This document shows, one piece after another, positions 27,406 through 35,764 of a DNA stretch of 64,000 nt. The translations under genes were made by a program, and so were the position numbers. Within the stretch, counting starts at the first letter, position 1; each line of letters begins with the position of its first letter. Below the pieces are notes generated by a model. That model saw only the letters and a list, made by a program, of their open reading frames with translations. It was not told the DNA's origin and made no database searches. This DNA comes from Bog-756 sp963806455 (GTDB lineage Bacteria; Actinomycetota; Acidimicrobiia; Acidimicrobiales; RAAP-2). The stretch lies in contig CAWDXZ010000001.1 of the NCBI GenBank assembly GCA_963806455.1, positions 62,001 to 126,000 of the forward strand. The letters run 5' to 3'.

Positions 27406-27742
27406 GGCAGCGATTGGACTGACGCTGGTGCAGGTGGAGCTTGTTCACCCTGCCGACCCACTGGCCGTACCGGACGCAGTTATTGGCGATCGAAGGGGGT
27501 TGCGGCCGTCCCCGGCGTGTCGTTCAGGCGGCTACCACGAAACTGAAGGGAAGCTCCATACGTCGGCTCCAACCGCGACTAGGCGCTTCAACCACTCCGA
27601 CAGAACCGAGCCGACGGAATCTGTTCCGGGGGAGTAGGCAAGAAATGACGCCGGCACCGAGACCCCACTCTTGGTCTGAGGGCGCCCGTGGTCCGACTCA
27701 CGCCGGGCCACGGACACCGATTCATCCAGCAATTGCTGCAAG
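27406..27742. other. Non-coding stretch between DUF1918 and DUF3303-like genes
   Basis: Only open frames of unlike composition are present. I see no gene, repeat or RNA I can support here. Confidence 0.35.
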
Positions 27743-28045
27743 TTACGAAATGGAATCCCGATAGTCGATGGCCTCGGCTCCGATTGCTGCACCGTCTGTC
27801 ATGTCAACTACTGGAAGAACTTCGTACTTGATCCATGGAGTGAACTTGGAAATATCGCGCAGGATGTCCTCAGGACTGTCGGACTCGACGAAGGCGAACC
27901 CACCCTCTCCGTCGACCCGCTGAACGAACTGGTGGAACGTCGAACTCGGCGAAGGCGTCCACTTGCTGAACACCGCAAGCGAGCGCTTTGCCTCTTTCTC
28001 CGCATTCCCAGTTTCACGATTCGTCCACGACACTACGTATTTCAT
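27743..28045 (-). CDS. DUF3303-like small protein
   Basis: A 100-residue protein that starts MKYVVSWTNRETGNAEKEAKRSL, as DUF3303 proteins do (a short ferredoxin-like strand-helix). It continues AVFSKWTPS, then GGFAFVESDSPEDILRDISKF and EVLPVVDM. That pattern is typical of proteins reading as a dimeric alpha-beta barrel-like fold used for sensing or small-molecule binding. It is alone. No catalytic residue is apparent. Confidence 0.65.
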   Translation of the reverse strand: MKYVVSWTNRETGNAEKEAKRSLAVFSKWTPSPSSTFHQFVQRVDGEGGFAFVESDSPEDILRDISKFTPWIKYEVLPVVDMTDGAAIGAEAIDYRDSIS

Positions 28046-28485
28046 TGTCCGCCTCCTTTGATAGCGATGTCCGCCTTGGACATCGTGAGCATGTCACGGC
28101 AGGTTCTTGCTGGCAACCGCCCTACTGGCGGACGCCTACTTCGCCCAATCCTCCCCTCGCGTGTGGGGCGCCTCAGAGACCTCGCCGGTACCGGAGTCCA
28201 CGATGGGTTCAAGGTGGGGGACTGCTGAGTGGGTGTGGCTCGGATCGAAGTCCACAGCGGTGCACATCCAGCAACTTGTTTGAATCCACCTTGGGGTCTG
28301 AGATCCTCGGACGTTGAACTCAGCGGGCTCGCTCGCTATCCGGCTGCCGTCGTCCTTGGCGTTCTGGCTCACTAACGGCTTGCGACCCGTTGGGTTCACC
28401 CGGTGAGGAAGTGGCTCAAGAGAGGTTTGCACAGCCGATAGTTGCATTGCCCTCCTCACCTCGCCAACCAGAGCGAAGGAGAACC
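28046..28485 (+). ncRNA. Leader region of IS110 element; candidate bridge RNA
   Basis: No protein gene is convincing in these 440 bases. In IS110-group elements the non-coding left end, directly before the transposase, encodes a bridge RNA whose two loops pair with target and donor DNA. The stretch of about 180-250 bases before 28486 is the expected place. It contains short inverted repeats such as GCGGGCTCGCTCGC (about 28322-28335). I cannot define the RNA ends or loops by eye. Confidence 0.3.
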
Positions 28486-29742
28486 GTGCAGGACGTGTTG
28501 ATAAGCGTGGACCCGCATAAGGCCAGCAACACCCTGGCCGTGCTCGACCCAGTGACCAAGACCCCGATCGACGGAGGTCGGTTCGCCAACACCTCGAAGG
28601 GCTATCGAGCGCTGATGGCCTTCGCGGGACGGTGGGACGACCGTCGATGGGCGGTCGAAGGATGCCACGGGGCGGGGAGGTCGTTAGCCCAACGCCTGGT
28701 GGTCTCGGGGGAGGTGGTCCTCGACGTGCCAGCCAAGCTGGCCGCCCGAGTGAGGGTGTTCTCGACCGGCCATGGTCGAAAGACCGATCGGGATGACGCC
28801 ATCTCCGTCGGCTTGGCGGCCCTCGACGGTGAGGGTGTCGCCCCAGTGGTCGAGGATGGCGCCACCACGAGCCTGCGACTCCTGAGCGACCGCCGCGAGG
28901 AGCTGGTGGCGCTTCGCACCCAGGCCGTCTGCCGGCTGCACCGTCTCTTGGTGGAGCTAACCCCCGGGGGGATGAGCAGCGAGCTGAGTGCCAAGAAGGC
29001 AGCATCGGTCCTGGTCAGATTGCGTCCCGACGGCGAGGTGGCCCAAGTCCGGTTCCAGCTGGCCACCGAACATCTGGCCGACATCGAGGCCCTCGACGCC
29101 AAGCTCAAGACGAGCAACACCCAGATCACCGCCCTCGTGAAGGCCACCAGCACGAGCCTGGTCGACCTCTACGGGGTCGGGCCGGTGATCGCCGGACGGA
29201 TCATGGCCGAGGTGGAGAACGTCGCCCGGTTCCCGACCAAGGATCACTTCGCGTCTTATAACGGAACCGCGCCGATTGACGCATCCTCGGGCGACCAGGT
29301 CCGTCACCGCCTGTCACGGGCAGGGAACCGGCGGCTCAACCACGCCCTGCACATGATGGCGGTGACCCAGCTGCGTCAGACGGAGACGCTTGGCCGGGCC
29401 TACTACGAGCGCAAGCGCCTCGAGGGCAAGACCCCGAAGGAGGCCCTGCACTGTCTGAAGCGCCGGCTATCAGACATCGTCTACTACCAACTCGTTGCCG
29501 ACAGCCGAGGCAGAATCGAGGGGTGCGGATCACCTACAACCGCCACGCCGACGCCGTCTACGTCCACCTCACCGAAGAGGAGCTCCCACCCGGTCCGACG
29601 GCAAGCATCAAAGCCCAGCCGCCCGAAGGCATCCAAGCGTTCGTCGTGCTCGACTGGAAGGTCGACCGTCTTGTCGGCAGTCCTCGACGCCAGAACCCGG
29701 CTCCCGCAAGACCTCCTCGACGGTGCGGAGATCATCGACTGA
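28486..29742 (+). CDS. IS110-family DEDD transposase
   Basis: The start is GTG 28486 with GAAGGAG five bases upstream. The RuvC-like DEDD tetrad is complete: D9 in SVDPHK, E58 in VEGCHG, and D101 and D104 in KTDRDDA. The C-terminal transposase-20 domain has LYGVGPVIAGRIMAEV, then the helix-turn ending RRLNHALHMMAVTQL and a CLKRRLSD tail. The normal enzyme ends near 29510. Beyond residue 345 the frame runs on through unrelated DNA that in another frame encodes a DUF2283 protein, so the true stop is lost or the tail is an artefact. Confidence 0.9.
   Translation: MQDVLISVDPHKASNTLAVLDPVTKTPIDGGRFANTSKGYRALMAFAGRWDDRRWAVEGCHGAGRSLAQRLVVSGEVVLDVPAKLAARVRVFSTGHGRKTDRDDAISVGLAALDGEGVAPVVEDGATTSLRLLSDRREELVALRTQAVCRLHRLLVELTPGGMSSELSAKKAASVLVRLRPDGEVAQVRFQLATEHLADIEALDAKLKTSNTQITALVKATSTSLVDLYGVGPVIAGRIMAEVENVARFPTKDHFASYNGTAPIDASSGDQVRHRLSRAGNRRLNHALHMMAVTQLRQTETLGRAYYERKRLEGKTPKEALHCLKRRLSDIVYYQLVADSRGRIEGCGSPTTATPTPSTSTSPKRSSHPVRRQASKPSRPKASKRSSCSTGRSTVLSAVLDARTRLPQDLLDGAEIID
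29523..29742 (+). pseudogene. DUF2283 protein, frameshifted
   Basis: A GTG start with GAGGG upstream gives RITYNRHADAVYVHLTEEEL, the DUF2283 opening. IQAFVVLDWKVDRLVG follows. The usual end of the domain (VLDARTRLPQDLLDGAEIID) appears in the frame of the upstream transposase from about 29683. One base change therefore splits it. It starts inside what reads as the transposase tail, so it was probably a host gene next to the insertion. The stop at 29740-29742 is shared by both readings. Confidence 0.65.
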
Positions 29743-29908
29743 CAGGCGCAGTTCCCTCGTCTCTTGACAGAGAGGAGCCGATAGGGGGCAGTCTGTCCTT
29801 ACGATTTGCGGGAGTTATGGGTCCTTAAGGACGAGAAGACTCCTTGGGGCTACGTCGGTCGTCTCAATCTGTGACTGAGTCGAAGACGAACCTGTTTGGA
29901 GTTGCGGC

Positions 29909-31243
29909 TCAACCGGAGACCGCGTAGAGCTTCCAGCTCCCCGGCACCCCCTTCAGCACATGCTCACCTCGGTCATTGAACTCAATGCCTGAGCCAACCA
30001 CGAGATCCTTCACAGTGCCCGAGACAAGAACCTCGCTTGGTGAGGCCAAAGAACCGACGCGAGCTGCGATATGAACGGCGAGGCCGCCCAGATCGTTGCC
30101 CCTCACCTCGCATTCACCGGTGTGGAGACCCATGCGCAGCTCGATACCGAGGACTCGGGTGGCGTCGATGATCACCTGGCCACAACGGATGGCTCGAGCC
30201 GGACCATCGAAGGAAGCGACGAAGCCGTCTCCCGTTGTGTTGACCTCCCGACCTCGGAAGATCCGAAGCTGTTCGCGGACAATTTGATCGTGGCGATCCA
30301 ACAGGGACCGCCACCGCTGATCACCCAGCGAGGCTGCACGTTCGGTTGATCCGACGATATCGGTGAACAGTACAGAGACCAGCACTCGGTCGATATCGGT
30401 TACTGGTCTCGTACCGGTCAAGAACTCGGCGACTTCGTCGAAGATCACGTCCTGCTGGCTGAAGATCAACATGTCGTTGCCCGGCAGCGCGACGAACTTG
30501 GATCCCTCAATGTGCTCAGCCACATAACGCCCATGGGCCATGGGCAGGAAGCTTGGATTGTCGGCGCTCAGGACCAGCGTGGGGGCCCGGAGGAGCGGGA
30601 GCACCGGGCGAACATCGAGGTTCCGAAGCAGGTAGTCGTACTGTGCGGCCGCGGTCCTCGGGGTGACCGACGACCGGAAGAGCCGAGCCAGAGCATCGCG
30701 GTGAACTGGGTCTTCCGGGCCAGCTGCACCAGCAAGCGAGAGAAACTCCGGCGTGCCCCAGTGGGTCCGGAGGAATTCGATCACGAAATCGAGCGCCTCA
30801 GGTGTGAAACCGATCGGATAGTCGTCAGCGACCAGATATCGGGCAGTGGTATTGCACAGCACCAGGGAATCGACCCGTTCGGGATGTGCAGCGGCATAGA
30901 GGATCGCGATCGGGCCACCATCGACCGTGGCGAGAATAGATGTCTGCTCAGATCCGACCGCGTTGAGGACACTCTCGATGTCTTCTGTCCACTCCTCCCA
31001 TGTTGGTATGGCGTTACGTGGCACACCGTCAGATGCTCCTGTGCCTCGTCGATCGATAAAGATCAAGCGGCGTAACGACGCCAGCCGTCTGAGGAAGTCG
31101 GCAATGTCAGGGTCCTCCCACGCCATCTCGACGTTGCTGCCAAGTCCGTTGAAGAAGAGGAGGTCGGAAGGTCCCTCGCCGAGGACCTGATAGGCAACGT
31201 CAGCATCCCCGACGGCCACGTACTTGGTGTCCGGACGGCTCAT
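29909..31243 (-). CDS. Alpha/beta hydrolase fused to class III nucleotide cyclase
   Basis: ATG 31243 gives 444 residues. Residues 1-260 form an alpha/beta hydrolase fold (VAYQVLGEGPSDLLFFNG, RRLIFIDRRGTGAS, APTLVLSADNPSFLP). The nucleophile elbow that normally reads GxSxGG is ATVDGGP here, so the Ser is missing and the domain should be non-catalytic, perhaps a sensor. Residues 275-444 are a guanylate/adenylate cyclase domain: VLFTDIVGSTERA with the metal Asp, NTTGDGFVASFDGP, and LRMGLHTGE. It probably makes cAMP. This fusion is common in actinobacteria. Confidence 0.8.
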   Translation of the reverse strand: MSRPDTKYVAVGDADVAYQVLGEGPSDLLFFNGLGSNVEMAWEDPDIADFLRRLASLRRLIFIDRRGTGASDGVPRNAIPTWEEWTEDIESVLNAVGSEQTSILATVDGGPIAILYAAAHPERVDSLVLCNTTARYLVADDYPIGFTPEALDFVIEFLRTHWGTPEFLSLAGAAGPEDPVHRDALARLFRSSVTPRTAAAQYDYLLRNLDVRPVLPLLRAPTLVLSADNPSFLPMAHGRYVAEHIEGSKFVALPGNDMLIFSQQDVIFDEVAEFLTGTRPVTDIDRVLVSVLFTDIVGSTERAASLGDQRWRSLLDRHDQIVREQLRIFRGREVNTTGDGFVASFDGPARAIRCGQVIIDATRVLGIELRMGLHTGECEVRGNDLGGLAVHIAARVGSLASPSEVLVSGTVKDLVVGSGIEFNDRGEHVLKGVPGSWKLYAVSG

Positions 31244-31402
31244 GAGGCACACAGTCTGACTGGCATTCCAGCTCGATGTTGGAACTCTCCTTCGGCGAGG
31301 CTTTGCACGCCACGACCCAGCGTCGCTGGACGAGTCCGACTGAGATCGACCCATGGGAGTGCCACATCGAGGTATTCGGACACTCAGCCATTGAAGCAGC
31401 GA

Positions 31403-31423
31403 CCTCAGCTACATCAGCTGAGG
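31403..31423. repeat. Intergenic hairpin CCTCAGCT/AGCTGAGG
   Basis: A perfect 8-bp inverted repeat: CCTCAGCT 31403-31410, loop ACATC, AGCTGAGG 31416-31423. It belongs to the CTCAGC/GCTGAG set. The 20 bases before it resemble 12315-12336. The surrounding intergenic region 31244-31568 holds nothing else I can support. Confidence 0.6.
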
Positions 31424-31568
31424 ATGGACCCGTCCTGTGCGCTGCAACGCCGGGCGCCACTTCGCACATCGGGTTCGGTCCACCTCGCAAGGGCACGAAT
31501 TCCAAGCTCGAATTCGCACCGGGTGAATTGGGAGTGATGCCTCGTCCAGCTTGATCTAGCCTTTGTCG

Positions 31569-32003
31569 ATGCCCTCCGACCTGGCTCTGAAGACCATGAA
31601 TCGAGTCCATCGCATCGTGCTCGGAGCCACGGGTGGTCGACTTGGCTGGAAAGCCAGTGGGATGCCGGTTATCGAGCTCACGACCACAGGACGGCACAGC
31701 GGCCAACCTCGTTCAACCATGCTGACCGCGCCCTACCAGGAGGGTTCGACGATCGTCATCGTCGCATCGCGCGGAGGCGATGACCACCATCCCGCGTGGT
31801 TCCTCAACTTGCGAGACCATCCGGAGGTATCCGTCTCTGTGGGTGGCAAACCGGCTCAGCGGATGCGAGCCGAGATTGCTGATTCCGAAGATCGGGCGAG
31901 GTTGTGGCCGCTGATCACTGCCGACCACCTCAACTACGCCGGCTACCAGCGCAAGACGAAGCGTGAAATACCCGTGGTCCTTCTCCATCCGATGGATGGC
32001 TGA
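31569..32003 (+). CDS. F420-binding deazaflavin oxidoreductase (DDN/nitroreductase-like)
   Basis: A 144-residue split-barrel protein of the F420-dependent DDN family. It opens with MNRVHRIVLGATGGRLG, followed by the GMPVIELTTTGRHSGQPRSTML block and PAWFLNLRDHPEVSV. Relatives use F420H2 to reduce quinones or nitro compounds. No lipoprotein or membrane segment is seen, so it should be cytosolic. It is convergent with the ABC binding-protein gene just downstream and transcribed away from the cyclase fusion gene. Other F420 genes in the window (41.4 and 61.4 kb) make the cofactor's presence likely. Confidence 0.85.
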   Translation: MPSDLALKTMNRVHRIVLGATGGRLGWKASGMPVIELTTTGRHSGQPRSTMLTAPYQEGSTIVIVASRGGDDHHPAWFLNLRDHPEVSVSVGGKPAQRMRAEIADSEDRARLWPLITADHLNYAGYQRKTKREIPVVLLHPMDG

Positions 32004-32036
32004 CCGACTACGTTTGGCCCCCATTACGAGAGTGGC

Positions 32037-33320
32037 CTATGTCTTATTTGTTCCGGTCGAGCTCTTTGTGGCTCCAGTGGACAGACCGTCGAATGTATTG
32101 AACAGTTGTGACGGACTGGTCTGGGTGCCACTCCCGTTGTAGGTGACGCGGTACGCCCAGGGGTTCGAGACGTTCTTGACGATCGAGCTCAGGCTGCCGG
32201 CCGATTGATAGTCCGTAGGTGTCCAGGGATTGATGAGTCCGTTCATCGGTATGTCTTTCGCCGACCGGAAGGCCGCCAGCACTGATGCAGCCGTCGTCGA
32301 ACCGCTTTGGGCCTTCATGACCTCGTAAAAGGCGTGGACCGCGAGCCAGCTCTGCAGCTCCTGGGGAATGATGTTGTCGACACTTGCACCCTTCATGTAG
32401 GTGGTGAGTGCGGCGATGGGTTGCGCCAAGCCGGGGAAGTTCTTGACGTCGTCGATGCCCGGGGTCCATGAGACGTACGATGCCCCCTTCGCGAACTGGC
32501 CTAGCTGTTTGAGCTGGTCCAGCGTGAATCCTGAGATGCTTGTCGTGAAATCGATCTTCGGATTCAGCTGGTTGACCGATTGGGCGACCTGGACCAGCTG
32601 GGCGGTAGGCAGGGCGAGAACGACTCCTTGCGCGCCGTGTTGCTGGGCCTGGGCGACATACTGGCTGTAGTCGCCTGAGGCGGACGATACCAACACATAG
32701 TTGACGACGGTTGCACCCAGGTTCTGGGCTATTGGGTCAAGTAGCAGGTGCGTCTGTGCGTCCTGGGTGGCGTCGGGAAGGACCACCGTGAGTCTCTTGT
32801 CTCCCTTGTGGATGAGGTTGTCCATCATGGCCACGAGAATGAAGATGCCGCCTCCCGTGAAGTCGAAGTCGACGGGGCTTTCGTACTCGGAGACGGCGCC
32901 CTTGTAGATCCCGATCCGAGGGATCTCGGCGGCATCGAAAATCCTCTGGACCTGGTCCTCATTGGCGAAGGTGTTGTCCGCCAACGTGGCGACGACGTGA
33001 TCGCTGACCATGGTCTGCGCGCATTGAACCTCGGTATTGGGATCACCCATCGAGTCACATTGAACGAGTCTGAGCGGGTGACCATTGATCCCGCCGGCGC
33101 TGTTCAAGGCGGCGACCGATGCCACCATGCTCCTGCCCACCTCCGGGAGGGCGATATTCGCTCCCGTCATCGGGAGAATTTGCCCCACCATGATCGGCGA
33201 GCCGCTGGTCGGTCTCGTCGTGCCCGAGGAACCCTCCGAAGCACCCGAGGAGCCGCACGCTGCCGCCAGCAGAACGACGACTGCAAGGCCGGAAATGATC
33301 TTGAGTGGCTTATGCGGCAT
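32037..33320 (-). CDS. Branched-chain-amino-acid-type ABC substrate-binding lipoprotein
   Basis: 427 residues. A Sec/lipoprotein leader (ISGLAVVVLLAAACGSSG) has a lipobox Cys near residue 22. A Ser/Thr-rich linker is followed by a periplasmic-binding-protein type I fold: VGQILPMTGANIALPEVG, NSAGGINGHPLRLV, and ATLADNTFANEDQV. The start is taken at 33320 (MPHKPLK). It would capture a small ligand and deliver it to an LIV-type permease, but no permease or ATPase is in this window. It is the last gene on this strand after the DUF6125-like gene, 72 bases downstream of it. Confidence 0.8.
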   Translation of the reverse strand: MPHKPLKIISGLAVVVLLAAACGSSGASEGSSGTTRPTSGSPIMVGQILPMTGANIALPEVGRSMVASVAALNSAGGINGHPLRLVQCDSMGDPNTEVQCAQTMVSDHVVATLADNTFANEDQVQRIFDAAEIPRIGIYKGAVSEYESPVDFDFTGGGIFILVAMMDNLIHKGDKRLTVVLPDATQDAQTHLLLDPIAQNLGATVVNYVLVSSASGDYSQYVAQAQQHGAQGVVLALPTAQLVQVAQSVNQLNPKIDFTTSISGFTLDQLKQLGQFAKGASYVSWTPGIDDVKNFPGLAQPIAALTTYMKGASVDNIIPQELQSWLAVHAFYEVMKAQSGSTTAASVLAAFRSAKDIPMNGLINPWTPTDYQSAGSLSSIVKNVSNPWAYRVTYNGSGTQTSPSQLFNTFDGLSTGATKSSTGTNKT

Positions 33321-33392
33321 ATCCCCCCCGGGATGGATCAACTCAGTTGGTGATCTGTAGCTCGGTGCTGTCGCGGATCAGTGGGCGAGATG

Positions 33393-34541
33393 TCAGTCGA
33401 GAGGGTGGGTCTCTTTGCTCTCCGTCTTCTTGGAGAGCTTGACTGGGACGAATTCGGGGTCGTCCTCGGTCCGCAGACTGAAGCGCCACTTGCAGCACAC
33501 GTCGCCAGGGTCCTTGCGGGGCGGGATGGCGAGGATGTCGACCTTCATGTTCGGGTTGTACATCTTGGTGGTCTCGATCATCGATTTCGGACATGTCGAG
33601 TGGCAGTTCTTCTCGAGGATGTCGGGCCGTCCCATCGACTCCCACTGGTCGGCGGCGACGCAGCGGTTGAACGTCATGATGCCGACCTCGGGCTCGGGCA
33701 TCTCGAAGGAGACGTCGAAGGCCTTACCAGGCATGGCCGTGGCGTCGGTCTGCAGGTCCTTCATCCAGTCTGCAACGGTGTTGCCGGTGATGCCCAGGTA
33801 TTCGCTTTTGAGTCTCTTCACTCCCGGAAGCACCGAATCGCCCCACAACGTCCACTGGATGTCGAACATCTCGTCGAGTCCGTATCGAACTGTGATCTGG
33901 GTCGCCCAAGCCTCGATGCACTGGAGCAGGTACTCGTGGCTCCCGAGCAGCCACGTCACCAACAGCTGCTTGGGGAGGTCGACCACATTCGGGTCCGGAG
34001 TGAACAGGCCCGTGTAGGTAACCCGGGTGTGGACCCGGTCGACCTCCAGAACCCCTTGATTCGGGTCCTCGTAGATGGAGTCAGCGGGAAGGAACTCGTC
34101 TTTCATGCGCGCCAGCTCCGGGACGATCTGGTCGTTCCAAGCGGTCCACTCGATCTCCGCCATCGTTTGAGGGCCGTATCGCTTGGAGACCTCTGCGGCC
34201 CAACCGTCGACGCACAGCTGCATGTACCGCTCGCTCCACGGCAAGAATTTGGTGGCCAGGGCCTCCTTCGAGAAGTCGGTGAAGCGAAGGTCGGCCCGAT
34301 AGGGTCCGCTGTAATCGGGTAGCTCGGCACCGGAGTCCACATCGAGTTGGTGGCGGATGTCGAGGTCGGCCTTGGGATAGGTGATGCTGTCGTCCACCCG
34401 GGGAAACTTGGGGAAGTTGGTGAGGTCGACCCCGAGCATGAGGACGAAGTCGTCGGCAACGACTCCGTCTTCGAGGTGGGCTCCCGGCTTGCGAATCTCC
34501 AGCAATTCGTCAAGCGGCGGATCGGTCTTCGGTTCTGCCAC
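33393..34541 (-). CDS. Cys-rich protein with tandem internal repeat (DUF6125/ATC-hydrolase-like)
   Basis: 382 residues from GTG 34541, six bases after AGGAGG. Two halves repeat: YSGPYRADLRFTDFSKE through WTAWNDQIVPELARMKDEF, and YTGLFTPDPNVVDLPKQ through WTLWGDSVLPGVKRLKSEY, each with a helix ending RYG followed by a WT-x-W block. The last 120 residues have a Cys cluster (NRCVAAD, CHSTCPKS, DVCCKWRF) recalling ATC-hydrolase-like C-termini. No signal peptide. The gene is divergent from a TetR gene across two palindromes and upstream of the ABC binding-protein gene, so it may act on, or sense, the imported compound. Function not known. Confidence 0.65.
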   Translation of the reverse strand: MAEPKTDPPLDELLEIRKPGAHLEDGVVADDFVLMLGVDLTNFPKFPRVDDSITYPKADLDIRHQLDVDSGAELPDYSGPYRADLRFTDFSKEALATKFLPWSERYMQLCVDGWAAEVSKRYGPQTMAEIEWTAWNDQIVPELARMKDEFLPADSIYEDPNQGVLEVDRVHTRVTYTGLFTPDPNVVDLPKQLLVTWLLGSHEYLLQCIEAWATQITVRYGLDEMFDIQWTLWGDSVLPGVKRLKSEYLGITGNTVADWMKDLQTDATAMPGKAFDVSFEMPEPEVGIMTFNRCVAADQWESMGRPDILEKNCHSTCPKSMIETTKMYNPNMKVDILAIPPRKDPGDVCCKWRFSLRTEDDPEFVPVKLSKKTESKETHPLD

Positions 34542-34650
34542 CGTCGTCCTCCTCTGCTCGTTCCGACCAAGGGCTGTCTCACACCCAGGCCGCATGGCCT
34601 CCCGAGGGAGTGCGAAATCTCCCCCCCTCCGAGGCCCAGGCCACTCGGGG

Positions 34651-34687
34651 TAGCCGATCGACTAGTTTGAGGATAGCCGAGCGGCTA
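34651..34687. promoter_or_regulatory. Two TetR operator palindromes
   Basis: TAGCCGATCGACTA (34651-34664) and TAGCCGAGCGGCTA (34674-34687): near-palindromes with TAGCCG arms, centres 23 bases apart. They lie between the divergent TetR and DUF6125-like genes, ending 32 bases before the TetR start. One or two dimers of the TetR protein are expected to bind and control both genes. Confidence 0.65.
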
Positions 34688-34718
34688 GGAAGGGACAAGC
34701 AGCGATTAGCGTCGAGGC

Positions 34719-35312
34719 ATGGGCTCGATGAAACAGGCTGCCGTTGGCCCGTCGGGGTCCGCTTCGCCCTACAGCGTGGCGCAGATGCGCATCCTCACGG
34801 CCGCTCTGGCGTTGTTCGGGGAACGCGGGGTCAGCGGGACGTCATTGCAGATGATCGCCGATGCCGTCGGGGTGACGAAGGCAGCCGTCTACCACCAGTT
34901 CAGTACCAAAGAAGCCATTGTCGTGGCTGCGGTGGAGATTGAGCTGGGCGGGTTCGAAGACGCACTGGATGCCGCCGAGTCCGGCAGAGGTGATCGAGGC
35001 GCACAGGAGGCACTGCTGACCGACGTGGTCGACCTCGCTGTCAGGCGTCGCCGTATGGTGAACTCGCTTCTGCACGATCCGGTGATAGCGCAGCTCCTGG
35101 TGGAACATCAACCATTCCAGCAGTTCATGGAGCGTCTATACCGAGCACTGCTCGACTCAGAGGGCGACCCTGAGGCACGCCTGCGGGTCGCCATGATCAC
35201 GTCCGCCATCGGTGGCGCGGTAACGCACCCCCTGGTCGCGGACCTCGGTGACGACGTGCTCCGGACCGAGCTGCTGAAGCTCACACGGCGCTTTCTCGTC
35301 TCGAAAGGCTGA
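34719..35312 (+). CDS. TetR family transcriptional regulator
   Basis: A 197-residue regulator. An N-terminal helix-turn-helix (ALALFGERGVSGTSLQMIADAVGVTKAAVYHQFSTKE) is followed by an all-helical ligand domain (MERLYRALLDSEGDPE, then AIGGAVTHPLVADLGDD). It is transcribed away from the DUF6125-like gene and the two TAGCCG palindromes. By the usual TetR pattern it represses the neighbours until a ligand, probably linked to the binding-protein system, releases it. The N-terminal 20 residues are flexible. Confidence 0.85.
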   Translation: MGSMKQAAVGPSGSASPYSVAQMRILTAALALFGERGVSGTSLQMIADAVGVTKAAVYHQFSTKEAIVVAAVEIELGGFEDALDAAESGRGDRGAQEALLTDVVDLAVRRRRMVNSLLHDPVIAQLLVEHQPFQQFMERLYRALLDSEGDPEARLRVAMITSAIGGAVTHPLVADLGDDVLRTELLKLTRRFLVSKG

Positions 35313-35764
35313 TCGGCGCGCAATCCCGAGCTCCACTGGGCCGTCTGGGTCCCGCTCCCAGGAAGGACGGCTGAGACAGCCATCCCGTTCCTCAGCTCAA
35401 CCCGGCGGATGGACCGCAGCTACCGTCGACCCGCCGTTTCGAACTCGGCCTCCGGACAACGCACCCCTGATGCCGGGTTCGGCGATTGCGGGCATGCCGG
35501 TCTCGGGCGGGACTCACTAGTCTGGGCCCTCTCCAGAGGGGAGTGTGCCTCCTCATGGAGGTGGCAATGCAACCCGCTGATCGCCTGCGGTGTCCCGACG
35601 TGGCACCTCCGGCGGCCGGCGGCCGGAAAAGGGGTCCCTGGGGGGCGAGGTGTTTCACGGCGGTATGAAGAGCGAAGGCCTCTCCGGCCAATCTTGCTCC
35701 GTCGGGACCCGTGTCGAAACGAGCCTCGGTGTCCGGGGCGCCCCTGCCTCACAAGGGGCAACCG
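35313..35764. other. Non-coding region between TetR and acyltransferase genes
   Basis: It contains a loose GCTGAG...CTCAGC pair (35370-35375 with 35391-35396, 15 bases apart) of the intergenic repeat type and a GC-rich GGCGGCCGGCGGCCGG run near 35612. No gene I can support. Confidence 0.4.
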
